Source: Metarhizium brunneum
Lineage: Eukaryota > Ascomycota > Sordariomycetes > Hypocreales > Clavicipitaceae
DNA: 64,000 nt
Direction of reading: 5' to 3'
NCBI RefSeq assembly: GCF_013426205.1
Contig: NC_089423.1
Coordinates: 2,418,001 to 2,482,000, forward strand
Shown here: in pieces, positions 35,452 to 46,771 of the stretch
Layout: the number at the start of each line of letters is the position of its first letter
Numbering within the stretch: the first letter of the stretch is position 1
The notes under the pieces: generated by a model
The model's database searches: none
Seen by the model: only the letters and a program-made list of their open reading frames with translations
Told to the model about the DNA's origin: nothing
Translations under genes and position numbers: made by a program

Positions 35452-38400
35452 GTTGACTGGGGATGGTGGTTGTCGTAGGATGGTGACGATTAGTATAAAT
35501 TGAGGCTCGGTTTTTTCGTGTTAAAAGGAACACGACGAGCGGGATATGTCAAGGACAATATAACAACGAAAGCGAGTGAGCTCGTTAGCGAAAGACGAGA
35601 AGGTTGATATGATAAGAGAAGAATGACACGCCTAGTGCCAGTCAAAGAGAATCAACTTTAGTGATGTAAAGAACAGGGAGGACAATGACTCGACAAAGCA
35701 AGCACAAGGGGAGGTTGAGTGGTGCTTTATTGCTTTCTGGAGGATGAGACTGCCCGGCCATCTGGGAACAATCTAGGAACCAATAACACCAACGGCATCT
35801 GGATCCGTCCATCCAACCTGGGTCATCATCAGCCAAGCCTTCCACACGTCGTGGATCCCTGGCGTTTTGCTTCTCTCGGCAACGCCATGGCCAATCTGAG
35901 CCTGCGCCTGACAACAGGGCCCTAGCGCCACTCTCGAGATATGAGACATTGACACGCCTAGAAGGCAGCCAAGCCCATCCTGGCATGACACTTGAAGCTC
36001 CATTGATGGCGTTTCTGGATCCGCCCCAGCCACCCCTGCCCATTGCAGGGCCCACGTTTTACGAAAGGGCAGGGTCACAAGGGGTCAGAGCCGCAAACTG
36101 ATAGCAGCCAGCCTTACCGTCGCGGGCTCTGGAGATGACGCCTGTCTTGTCCTGGCTGCGGATGGAATCACCCGGCCGCTCTCGTGTTTATTTCGGGCAA
36201 CGGCCCATGCCAGCACAATGCTGGGCACGACCAACGACCAACGAGCTAAGAGCTACGAGCTACCGAGTACAAGCCGCGCAATACGGGCCGTGAGGTCAGG
36301 GTTAAAGTCACAACTTCGTCCGTCCTCTACAGCCTAATTGCTACTAGTCAGAGATGGTGAACGGGGCGGTCGGCACGGCATGGGACGCCGCAAAAAGATA
36401 CTGTACTCCGTACGCCTCCTCAGTCTCCAGAGAACGAGGTTGGGGCCAGTCGATCAACATCGCTTACGGAACATGGTTTGAAGGGAACTTGGGGGGGCAG
36501 ATGGACAATCAACGGACATCAAACGGTGCGGGACGTTGAATAGAGACGGTGCGGACCGGTGGCGGAGTGGGGGCCATCGGCCATTGTTGTGCGCGCCTCG
36601 CGCAGACTCGGCAAGAGCAAGACAGTGCCAGACAGTGCCGTTTCCGGCGCAACAAGGTCGTCACTTCCCTAGCGCGGCCCCTGGTTGACGCGGCTCTTTC
36701 CCTTGAATGACCTCCCCCCTCCTTCCCTTTGGAGTTTGGAACCGAGGAACCAAGGACCCTCCTCGCCCGACGCGGTCGACCCCCCGCCCGCTTCATTTTA
36801 CTCTGCAACTACTCCGTATTCCTGCTACTCCTTTTTCCTGTCGTGTTGCTCTTGGTTACGTGAACTGTCATTTGAGAACGATGAATGGCCAGTGCCAGCC
36901 CAGCCACAAGACACAACACTGAGCCGACATCCAACTTTATCAGTCAATTGGCTAAAGAGCTAAAGAGGGTCGGTCAGATCATCTCGACGGGTACAACCAT
37001 GATGTCAATCGCTCGGTGCAGCCTGTGGTGACACCGAGCACAATGATACCTCAGCATCTGGGGTAACGTGTCGTACAGAGACCTGCAGGCTGTCAAACGC
37101 TTCAGTGCGCACATCAGCACGGATCTTGTGCACTGTTGGAATAGTAGGGCTCTGTCATCAATCCTCACTCAGGATGGATGCTGACGAAATGGCCGGCCAC
37201 ATTCTGAGCAGTGAGGGAATTGTCGTCGACACAGTGCTGACGGCTGAAACAGGAGCATTAACTAGTGCATTTCTTCAGCCAGCCCCCAATGCGCCGTCCA
37301 TGTCGTGAATTTCTATCTGTCTGATAATATCGACCGCATCTTTGGGCGACGGCACCTGAACACCTCGTCGTGGGCACAAAGCTTTGGAATTCGCAATTTG
37401 TTGTCAACCCAGTCGACAAATTTCCACGCCGTGAGCCAAGACCTTATCATCTGCAGGGGCATAATGGCAGGCGCACACACCATGCGAATAAATTGCCCAC
37501 GACGCCAGCCAACCGCTACGCCCAGCAATGCGCGGCACACCGGCATCTCACCACTTTGGTAGTACGTTGGTATGCAACGCACAGTGCTCCTCAGGCAGCT
37601 TCGTATTCAGGCTCCGGAGCATGACTGGTGGGGCTGTGCTGAGAGGATCGATCAATTCCTCCATCATGTGGTTCAGTCGATTTTTTGTTCTCTTGCCTAG
37701 TTCGTAATACGACTTGCTTTGTCCCTCCTTCTCGGCGACTGCCGCATGAGGCCAGCAATCGTGTTCCTTAGTTGAACAAAGGCACAAAAACGGCCCCTAC
37801 CGAGTCTAACGAGTAACGAGGTTGCAGCGACTCGAAACTTGCCATTGCCGGTGGCGGTATACTCTTTTGAGATCCACGATGGTGCCTTGACGTGCGCTAG
37901 CTGGCAAACTGGCTAGTCCTGTACTGAAGTCTGCTAGGTGGGCTCTTTGCAGCCATTTTCTCCGACATGGCAGACACATCGACAAGTCAAAAGTTGACTA
38001 CGTTGCGCTAGTTGAGCCACATTATCGTCTGCCGCTCCGCTGTTCTAAATTTACCATGCCAACACGTCCACGTGTGCAGGGACCAAACCCTTTTTGCCAC
38101 ACGCAAAGTTGTCAGTCTTTGACGGAGGAGCTTCGTACTGTAACGAACCATTATTTCGTCACACCAAGCTTGGTAAGTCCATGACGTCTGAACGTGTGTT
38201 GGGGGGCAAAGAAGGCAGCTATCGTGGAACATGCCGTAGTGTCTTGCTACCTATTCTCACGACAAACTAACTACCCATTAATACACATATTTACGGCCAC
38301 AATACAGTCTAGAAGGGTCTGAGGGATTTGCCATGGCACACTCCCACTGGTTTCTCGAGCCTGCCAGGTCGTTTGATGGATTTCACCATCAACACGTGTG

Positions 38401-40364
38401 AGCCACTGTCTATAGCTTATAATAATCATGGAGATGGCTAGGAGTGAGCAACAGGCAGCATAATATTAGTTGATATACTCGTCGTTTCGTGGTTCTTTGC
38501 CATATTTTAGGCGATCATCATACACTGCTCGCAAGGGATATCACACCATCAAATGAAGGAGACTGATCACGGTGTCAACAGGGTGAGCCGTTGTACAAAT
38601 ATAACGTGACATCCATGCAAGGCGGGTTGTACATGCACAAAATGGCAGCAATCAAAGACATGGTGCAGCTACCCGTACCCAAATCACTACACGCGGCCGT
38701 GTAACGAGCAGTACTTGGACCATGGATTTCCATTTCGAGGTCATTGCAGGATGTATTCCATTGTGGGAGGCCAACAGCCGCATCGCCAACTTTGGGATGT
38801 CGCCAGGCACTTGGAGTACACAGTATTCTTCTATTATATAGGCATAGGGCAAAAAGCATTCTATTGAACAAGGCGCCTGGCTACCAAGCACTGTACTACG
38901 GTATATTGTAGTACATTAGAATACGTCTAGATACTTGGCTGTCACATAATATGATATGGTAATTTATAGCATATTAGCGTGTACTTGGCTATCTCGCGCT
39001 ACGATTTTAAAATACCGTGGCATACTAGTATAACTGGGAGACGGGGCAGAGCAGAAATATTGATAGAGGCTCTAGTGCAGTATAAGGTCTATGAACGCCT
39101 CGCATAGTCATCTTGACGGTCCTTGATGATTTGCGAAGTATCCTCCGAATCTCTGCTCTCATCGTGACATCCGGCACGAGACCACGCACGGTTGCCAATA
39201 CCCAAAGAGAGAATTCTTCTGTCATTTTGGAAAGGGGGTGTAGCTTCTTGGATACCCTTCATCTTCCATTACTTCATGTTTCACGGACAAAGTGACAGAG
39301 CAGCAGATCTTGGTGCCTACTATTGCATAGTATCAAACGCCGCAGGGGTTACATATGGGTGCGCAAACTTGGAACTGACATCCGTGACACGGTCCTTAGA
39401 CAGCCAGCGGAAACTTGCTGGAGGTATTCTACTAATAATAGAGGATTCAAGTTCCCCAATATAGTACCAACCCTTCCTCACCATCTTGACGAACAGTGTT
39501 GAACCCCAAAAAGGCGCAAAACTTCAGACGCGTCTCGGGGAAGAACAGTCCGCCACCACTTACACAGCGTAGACAAAGACCTGCGCGATATCTATTTCGA
39601 CTGGGCGACATGTCGACCTGCTTTCACCGAGTGGCCCGTGCCTGTCGGAGAAGTTTTGTTTCAGAGGCGGCTGACCATTACCCGTGACCGAATGTCGTCA
39701 CTTCCACCACGATTTCATTGTTATCCAACAAAAGAGTTTTGCATTTTCTATTCAACCGCACCGCCGTGCTATCCCGGAATTACATGGAACGCTTCTCTAC
39801 ATATTATGGTAGGCGGTCTGTTCACCACCCCTCTAGGATCATCATCTTGATGAACAACTTATGGTCGGAAAGGTCCTGACAATCATGCCGTTGCGAATTA
39901 ATTGCTACGATGCGCAGAATAGGTATTTATCTACCTTGTGAGCAAATAGTATACACTCCAAATAGAATATAGTTTAAAGTACAGGCCTTCGCGCGCAGAC
40001 ACTTTCAAATTCCTTGTACTAGGATTGCCTGATTCTTGGCGTGTACACGTAAAAACAGCTTTAACGGACTGGCAGGACGGCGGCGACGGATTGACAGCTG
40101 CCAAAACTTCTGGTATTTAGCTTGTAAATAGAAACTTATTTATTCATTTTTACTTTCTTCCTTCCTCTCTCTAACGCTTTGCCAGAACGTTTAGCATTTT
40201 ACATCACGATTACCACAAAACGTTGCTCTTTTAGCGCCAGATTCTTAAACCATCTGTATTTGGTATTCAGATATCTTGATTTGTCGCTCGGGCTTTTTTT
40301 CACGTTTTCAGTGCACGTGGCGTAGTTCCAATATTTCCTGCTCGGAAATTCACTTGGAGTCAGG
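35452..40364. other. 4.9-kb gene-poor region, partly AT-rich
   Basis: No gene can be supported. The first part (35.5-37.9 kb) is of ordinary base composition, with TACTCCGTA nonamers at 36404-36412 and 36810-36818. From about 38.2 kb the sequence becomes richer in A and T, with TA-dinucleotide-dense stretches at 38880-39020 and 39900-40300, as in decayed or RIP-affected DNA. An open frame of about 115 codons without a start lies near 39502-39849 (contains DKDLRDIYFDWATCRPAF), and another on the minus strand near 39025-39225; neither is recognisable, and they could be exons of a decayed gene. Confidence 0.5.
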
Positions 40365-41738
40365 ATGTCGCAACTCTTTCAGAACAAGGAATTACGTCTT
40401 TTAACAACACCAGAATGGGATCGGTCCTCGCTGAAAGATCGCATTATTTGGAACAGACGTCTGCAGCTACATGATACGTCTGAAGATGCCGGGCGTCTTT
40501 TCACAGACGATCAGCTGGTCTCAAGATACGATCCTCATATCGCAGACCCCGAGAATTTTCGTTTTTCAACAAATCCATACTGGATGATGCCGAGTATGCC
40601 GACTTCTACCCCTATCCCACCCGCCGCCCCTGCAAGTGAGACGATTCAGACGCCCAGAAAATTATCGTTCAACGAGGCCTTCTCAGGTGAAGATTGGGAG
40701 AACGTAGACGATAATACTGCTGCTGCTATTGCATTTATTCGGGATATAGTATGGCCAAAGTTACCGGCAGATATTTGCCAGGATCTATCCTCTCACCCGC
40801 TTCGCAAATATCTGAAACTGGAAAAGACAACTACCCAGCCTTCAAATAATATAGTCGTCAAGAACATGAAGAAGGCCAACGTTCGCAGCTTACATGCACG
40901 ATCGCTCGCCGTAATCAGCCGAGCTTATTTCGGCCATAAGAATTTGTTCGACAGCAACCTGGATTACCGGAAAATTATGGACAACTGGCCTGAAGGCGCT
41001 GACATTCCATTGGGACCGGCCCCGGGTGTTGAGCTGCAATCCGTGCGACAAAATATGAAAGGGAAACAACCTAAGAATCAGACTGGTCAATCTCACGCAA
41101 ACAAACGTTCAATGAAAGAGCTATCACCCATGGTAGAGCAACAATCTGAAAATGACCAACACGACACTCAATCAGTGACGGAATTGCGCCGGGTGGTCTC
41201 CCCAGACGTGACAGAATCGAGCGCCCAACACGACGGGCAGCAAGCGTCCAATAACATCCGCAAACGCCCTGCAGAGGAGAATATTGAACAACCCAGACTG
41301 AAAAGGCTTGACAAAATGCAGGAACAAGTCGTGGACGTCTTGAAAAGCATTACAGATCTTACTGCCCGTTCGGATCGTCAAGAAAAGAGCCTCGAGCAAC
41401 TCCGCCAGCAGCAGCGTGGCTTCCAAGAAAAGCTTGACGATCGTGACAGACAATTAACAGAACAACTAGATAAATTGCGAGCTCACATCACGGGTCAACT
41501 AGAAGATCTTTCAAAAATTGTCCAGTGTCAAGGTCAGAACAACGAGCAACTCTGTCGGCAGCAGCATGGCTTCCAAGAAAAGCTTGACGATTGTGATCGA
41601 CAATCAATAGAGCAACTAGAAAGGGTTACCTCACTTCACGGCTTGGCATCTGATATGCAAACTAAGCAAATAGAGATGTTACGGCAATTGGATGAATTGC
41701 GACATTCCTTAACAGCCAGGCCGTCATGTATTATTTGA
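40365..41738 (+). CDS. orphan coiled-coil protein with internal 50-residue repeat
   Basis: Single exon, 457 residues. I do not recognise the family. Residues 1-230 are probably folded (EWDRSSLKDRIIWNRRLQLH, EDWENVDDNTAAAIAFIRDI, SLHARSLAVISRAYFGHKN). Residues 230-300 are Gln/Ser/Asn-rich and disordered. A bipartite basic stretch (RKRPAEENIEQPRLKRL, about 299-315) could be a nuclear localisation signal. Residues 316-450 are a coiled coil containing two copies of a unit spaced exactly 50 residues apart: RGFQEKLDDRDRQ at 351 and HGFQEKLDDCDRQ at 401. The DNA copies (from 41415 and 41565) are nearly identical, so the duplication is recent. The gene lies in an AT-rich island with no conserved neighbour close by. 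The N-terminal half does not match transposases or known spore killers that I can recall. Confidence 0.7.
   Translation: MSQLFQNKELRLLTTPEWDRSSLKDRIIWNRRLQLHDTSEDAGRLFTDDQLVSRYDPHIADPENFRFSTNPYWMMPSMPTSTPIPPAAPASETIQTPRKLSFNEAFSGEDWENVDDNTAAAIAFIRDIVWPKLPADICQDLSSHPLRKYLKLEKTTTQPSNNIVVKNMKKANVRSLHARSLAVISRAYFGHKNLFDSNLDYRKIMDNWPEGADIPLGPAPGVELQSVRQNMKGKQPKNQTGQSHANKRSMKELSPMVEQQSENDQHDTQSVTELRRVVSPDVTESSAQHDGQQASNNIRKRPAEENIEQPRLKRLDKMQEQVVDVLKSITDLTARSDRQEKSLEQLRQQQRGFQEKLDDRDRQLTEQLDKLRAHITGQLEDLSKIVQCQGQNNEQLCRQQHGFQEKLDDCDRQSIEQLERVTSLHGLASDMQTKQIEMLRQLDELRHSLTARPSCII
41415..41621 (+). repeat. 150-bp-period internal tandem duplication in the orphan coiled-coil gene
   Basis: The segment starting at 41415 (GGCTTCCAAGAAAAGCTTGA within it) recurs at 41565 with few changes; the period of 150 bases keeps the reading frame and the coiled-coil register approximately. 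Confidence 0.85.
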
Positions 41739-42394
41739 ACGCTTGGCGTCGCAATATCGGTTGGTTGGATCTTCAATAAATAGTGGTTATTCCTACACAA
41801 CGCATAACCACTTTTATTGCCTTCTTTGAAGTTCAGAGGAAACTTTCTACGATTTCTTTTGTACTCATTTAATTCGACCCAGATTCAAGTTTTAACGACG
41901 AACAAATATTACGATTAGGAAAGGGGCACGATAAAGTGCAATCAGAGGAATAGAATTTACAGGAATTGCACAACGCTAGCATTTAATGCATGAGCATTAT
42001 GATGAAGAGAATATCAGAAGCCGGCACAAGATGAGTATTCGGAGTCAGAAAGGGAAATCTTCTCAATGAGAAAGTTATTTTAGATTGGCAGCAATTGTCA
42101 TACAACGACTTCGTATTTCGCAGTCGCTTACAAGGACGTTTTAGCTTAGCTATAATCAAGATTGATTACACAATTTCACCCCACAGTGCGCTCTTCGCAG
42201 ACTTTTCTCCATTATAGCAGATATATGAATAAGTGAAAAGTAACATTGAACTATCCAGAGGTATAGGGTAGCACCATCGCCCATGTCTCCGCCACCCAAC
42301 CTCCGTCGCTGTCGTCACTCGTCGTCGTCACTTCCATCCTTCACATCAATCCAACTCCTCTTCAACCCTTCAAATCTCACCAAATCTGCCCACC
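41739..42394. other. AT-rich spacer before the Cwc16-family gene
   Basis: This region has many short stops in all frames and A/T-rich sequence up to about 42240, then switches sharply to C-rich DNA (CT-rich promoter, 42270-42390). No gene is supported. Confidence 0.45.
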
Positions 42395-43408
42395 ATGCAG
42401 GGCTTCAACATGGGACGCTACGTCCCGCCGGACCTCGAAGGCACAACCTCAGCCAACAAACTCCATAAGAAACACGGCCTCGGCCAGCGCGCATCCAAAC
42501 TCGCCTCCCACGGCATCCTCACCGTGCGCTTCGAAATGCCCTTCCCCATCTGGTGCACCTCGTGCCCCAAACCAACCATCATCGCCCAAGGCGTGCGCTT
42601 CAACGCCGAAAAGAAAAAAGCAGGCGCCTACTACTCCTCTCCCATATGGAGCTTCCGCTTCCGCCACGCCGCGTGCGGCGGGACCATCGAGATGCGGACC
42701 GACCCCAAGAACACCGCCTACGTCGTCGTGGAGGGGGCCACGAAGCGAGACACAGGCGAGGACAAGGGCCCGCGCGAAGGCGACGAGGCCCTGGCCATCA
42801 TGACCGACCAGGAGCGCGAGGCCCTGCGCAAGAACGCCTTTGCGAGCCTGGAAAAGACCATCGAGGACAGGGAGAGGCTGAAGGCGGCCACCCAGAGGAT
42901 CGACGGGCTGCTCGACGCCCAGGCCAAGTTCTGGGACGACCCGTACGCGCAGAACCAGAAGCTGCGGAGGGCGTTTCGCGCCGGCCGCAAGGAGAGGGGG
43001 CGAGAGGCCGAGCGGGCCGAGGACCTCAAGGACAGGATGAGCCTGGGCATCGACCTTGTCCCCGCGACGGAGCACGACGCCACGAGGGCTGCCCTGGTCG
43101 ACTTTGGCCCGGGGCAGGATGGGCGAGCCGCGCAGAGGGCGCTGGCGAGGCCGTTATTTCAGACGGCCGGCGGTGACGGAAACCGAACGGGCGACAGGGA
43201 CGCTGCGAGGAACAAAAGTGGCTTTGTTGCTGACATTATGAACAATACGCGTTGGGCGAAGGATCCCTTCTTACAAAAGAAGGACGGCGTCAAGGCGGCG
43301 CGGATCCAGGGCGTCAAGAGGAAGAGGACCGATGACGAGGACAGGAATCCCTCGTCTGACAAGGATGCGAGGAGTGCTTCTGCATTGGTGGAATATGATT
43401 CTGACTGA
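42395..43408 (+). CDS. Yju2/Cwc16-family splicing factor (CCDC130/Saf4 type)
   Basis: Single exon, 337 residues, start MQGFNMGRYVPPDLEGTTSA in good context (CACCATGC). FNMGRYVPPD, HGLGQRASKL, FEMPFPIWCTSCPKP, GVRFNAEKKKAGAYYSSPIW and IEMRTDPKNTAYVV are hallmarks of the CCDC130 (Saf4) branch of the Cwc16 family. These proteins bind the spliceosome and help the first catalytic step or its exit; in S. pombe Saf4 links to intron removal in the nucleus. The zinc site has WCTSC, then a HAAC segment where animal CCDC130 has CxxC, so one Cys ligand is replaced by His. Residues about 150-260 form a charged Arg/Glu/Lys-rich helix, and the C-terminus has a KRKRTDDED basic-acidic tail likely to act as a nuclear localisation signal. 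Confidence 0.92.
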   Translation: MQGFNMGRYVPPDLEGTTSANKLHKKHGLGQRASKLASHGILTVRFEMPFPIWCTSCPKPTIIAQGVRFNAEKKKAGAYYSSPIWSFRFRHAACGGTIEMRTDPKNTAYVVVEGATKRDTGEDKGPREGDEALAIMTDQEREALRKNAFASLEKTIEDRERLKAATQRIDGLLDAQAKFWDDPYAQNQKLRRAFRAGRKERGREAERAEDLKDRMSLGIDLVPATEHDATRAALVDFGPGQDGRAAQRALARPLFQTAGGDGNRTGDRDAARNKSGFVADIMNNTRWAKDPFLQKKDGVKAARIQGVKRKRTDDEDRNPSSDKDARSASALVEYDSD

Positions 43409-44199
43409 TTTGTGCGTTTGGTTTGGGTTGGGCATGGCGTGGCGTTTACGGTTTGTTGGTAGAGCAATATACCCCCTTTTTTTGTGCTCTACCAATTTTA
43501 TGTTCTGGCAGATGGAATCGTCTCCCGTCACTGTGCATGACATGTTGCTGTGTTGGCGTGGAACGTGGGTTCTTTTGCGCATCGGGGGAAGAGAGGCGCG
43601 GCGTTGACGTTGTGCTTGGTTTATCTGGCTTGGGCGCTGGTTTACTGGTGACAGTCGGTGTTAAGGCTTGGATTGTTTCGCTCTGTAGTTAAATGAAATT
43701 ACAAGCATGATGCAAGTATCGACAGTCGGTGCTGTAATTCCTCGTGAGGACTGGATTGGATATCCGATGGCACTGCTGCTCTATGATGGAGAACTCCGCC
43801 TCTATATACAAGTATTTCTCCTGGCGCATGTTTGCATTAAGATGGCTCAGCGGCGGTGGACTGTATGGTGGTTGTTATAAAATACATCAGGGCGGGAGCG
43901 GCGGGCTATAGACCGGATTTTCTTTCCAAGGAGTATGAGTTTGAGGATACTTGAGGCTGCAGCTATTGAGTCTAATGCGCAAACACCCTCTTCTTCAATG
44001 CCCATATCGACTGCTGGAAGGATTGAGATATTTACCGATTAGAATGATGATGGTAGCGATGATGAGGAGTATCAGCAGGTTGTGAAACAAGATGAAGAAT
44101 GAGCAGTACACATAGAGAAGCACTCCAACATGAACATGCGTACATTGAAGGTATCTAGCCTACCCATTAGACTTGCCAGCGACCAACCATTGCCATCTC
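43409..44199. other. convergent intergenic region with a dispersed repeat
   Basis: It lies between the 3' ends of the Cwc16-family gene and the GH92 gene. It includes one copy of the 49-bp dispersed repeat at 43673-43721. Nothing else is recognised. Confidence 0.5.
43673..43721 (+). repeat. dispersed 49-bp repeat, copy A, flanked by an 11-bp direct repeat
   Basis: This stretch (TTGTTTCGCTCTGTAGT... to AAGTATCG) matches 51029-51077 at 46 of 49 positions. It sits between two copies of GACAGTCGGTG at 43650-43660 and 43721-43731, as an insertion flanked by a target duplication would. Its origin is unknown. Confidence 0.75.
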
Positions 44200-46771
44200 T
44201 CAACTTGTCCAGCTCGGCGGCCGATCAGCGGCCTTCTTCCCCCAGTCCGACTCCGTGTTGCCCAGCGTCAGCTCCAGCGTCCACCCCTCCGTAAAGAGCT
44301 CATGCCCAATCCACGACCTTGTCCAAGGTTTCCCATTTACCGTCACCTTCTGGACATAGACATTCTTGTATGCAGAGTCGAAGTTGAGGGCGCGGATCGT
44401 CGCTCTCTTCCCCGTCACGGGACTCTTCACGCTGACTTCCTCCAAGAACGGAGCGTTGATGAGGTACACGTTCTGGCCGGCCACAGGGAACAGTCCCATG
44501 ACGGAGAAGAACAAGAAGGAGCCCATGGCCCCGGAATCATCGTTGCCCGGAAGCCCGCCGTTGGTGTTATTGAACGACGACGGGATGTATTGGTGAGCCC
44601 TTTTCGCAGACAGGCCAGGGCGGCCAGCGTAGTGGTAAAGGAAAACCGTGAGGAAGACGGGCTCGTTGGAAATATCTGCCAAGCCGCTCTCATGGAAAAA
44701 GTTTAGGCGGGAGATGAACGCATCGTCGCCGCCGAGCAGTGAGATGAGAGAGGAGGTGGCGTGAGGAACGTAGCTGGAGACGCGATATGTTACTCTTTAG
44801 TTTTTTCTTTTGTAGCATGGCCCTTCAACTTACAACAGGTATTGCCAGATACTGGCCTCAAACGTCTCACTTGGGTTTGACGTCAGTGAGCAGAAGCTAC
44901 CAAGGGCTGAACAAGCTATTGGGTCCTGAAATCCCCACGTGCCATTCATGTATTTGGGCTGGAAGAAGCCCTTGAACCCGGTATCTTTGCCTTTGATGAC
45001 GGAAGTCTGGTCCTCCTTCCACAGGTTCTGCCAATTCATGCTGCGGTGCATATACTTTTCTCGCATATCATGTTTGCCTAATCCTCCCGCAAGCGTAGCC
45101 AGGCAAAAGTCGTTGTACGAATACTCAAGAGTGCGTGACACGCTCCGGGAGTTGGTTCCAAAGCCCAGAGGGTCGAAATCCAAGTACGGGATGTACTTGT
45201 ACTTGCGCCAGCTCTGCAGGCCGCCGCGTCCGTGATACGACCACTCCAGGGGCTCATCCTCCGCGTCGGTAACAATGGCCTCGAGGGCGAGCTCCCAATC
45301 AATGTCACTGCTGAGGTTCTTGGCATAGGCGTCTACGAGAACGACGTCGGCATTGGAACCTCCCTGAGTCCACCCCTTGCACATGGACATGTGGCAGTCA
45401 GGCAGCCATCCCTCGTGCTCGTACATATCCAACAAGGACTGAACCATTTGTGTTTGCGCAATTGGATCCAAGATTGTGAGGAGAGGGTGCTGAGCTCGGA
45501 AGCTGTCCCAAATGCTGTGCGAAACGTTCAGTTAGTTTGTCAAAAAAAAAGGACAAAAGGTTTTGTCAAGCCCAGTGCTGGTAACCCGGAGAGTCAGCCT
45601 CTTACCAGTAGAATGAATCAAAATAAGGCCTCCCGGTATCCCAGTGAGGATTCTCGCCGCTATAGTTCTGGGGACTAATAAAGCTCCGATAGGCACCGCT
45701 CCAGAAGCTCGTCAACAGATTCTTGTCCGCGCCGCCGGGCTTGACAGATATCGGGCTCAGCTTCTCTCGCCATGCATCCTTGGCAGTCTTTACGAGACGG
45801 TCAAAATCTTGGAGGGGATTCGGAATCTCCCTCTCTGCGCTGCCGCACGCCTGCTCCGAGCTTTTGAAGCTGAGCCCAACCCTTGCTGTAACTGTGTTGT
45901 CGGGCCCGGGACTGAATCTAGCAAAGCCACCACCCTCCAGGTAGAAGAGGTTGAAGCCACGGGTGATGTACATTTGTTTTGGCTCCGTTCCCGCCCTGTT
46001 GTTGACCCATACGCCCGTGTCGTGGATTTTTGCCCCGGCGAAGTCCACGCAAAAGTGAAGCTGGTACGAGCCGGCGCCAAAACTGGGCAAGAAGGTGCCG
46101 TTCCCAACCATTCGACCAGATTTCTCGTCCACGAGGATACTGGCATTCTGCCGGCTCTGCCACAGGTCTGTGAGGTCGAGCATGATTAACGGGTGGTTCC
46201 CCTTTGACTTTGGAAACGTGAATTTCATCAGACTGGCATGCTCGCTGATAGTCATGCTCACTCGGATACCAGACGCAAGCTCGATGCCAAAGAGTCCCGG
46301 CTCGGCAACTACCGAGCTCGCCCTGTAGTGAACTTTGCGGTCTCCAATGCGAAACTGGCAATTGTTTAGCTCATCAGAACGGCAGACCTGCGGAAACAGC
46401 GGAAAGTTGCCGAGACTCGGATTCCCTCCCGTCCCCTAGGGGAATACAAAAGTCGAGTTAGTTTTGACCGAAGCCTCGAGGGAACAGGCGAGGAGGAAAT
46501 GGGCAGAGATGTGCTTTACTGAGTCGTGAATAGAAGAAATGCCCGTAACATTGGACATGTCCATGGCGAACCCGCCGGTATTCTGGCCGTCTACATCGGC
46601 GACGACCTTGGCCAAGCCATACGGCAGAGTCGCTCCGGCAAATACATTGCCCCCGTTTGTTGTACCGATCAGTGGGTTGACATAAGTCAGAGGGTCAACT
46701 TGTGTCGCTAGGGACGCAAGAGGCCAGGGCAGCAGCAGAAGCTGCGGCAGATGGAGGCTGGGATTTCGCAT
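44200..46771 (-). CDS. secreted GH92 alpha-1,2-mannosidase
   Basis: Four exons on the minus strand (46771-46520, 46435-45606, 45514-44834, 44773-44200) give 778 residues. The start MRNPSLHLPQLLLLPWPLAS gives a hydrophobic signal peptide. The GH92 N-terminal motif VDPLTYVNPLIGTTNGGNVF and GATLPYGLAKVVADVDG follow. The catalytic half has HWDTGRPYFDSFY, joined across intron 2 to CIWDSFRAQHPLLT, then QPKYMNGTWGFQDP, and the GGLPGNDDSGAMGSF loop whose Asp pair and Glu partners hold calcium and act in inverting catalysis. GH92 enzymes are calcium-dependent exo-alpha-mannosidases, mostly active on 1,2-linked mannose in high-mannose glycans or fungal mannans. An in-frame ATG further upstream would put 63 residues before the signal peptide and is rejected. 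The next gene, on the same strand, is a sirtuin 1.15 kb upstream. Confidence 0.94.

Noticed and set aside
39025..39225. 66-codon minus-strand open frame and a start-less 115-codon frame at 39502-39849
   Set aside because: Possible exons of a decayed gene, but no family is recognised and the surroundings are TA-rich; not enough support for a gene or pseudogene call.
42553..43176. Arg/Gly-rich 207-codon plus-strand open frame
   Set aside because: It is a shifted frame of the Cwc16-family gene with no conserved features.
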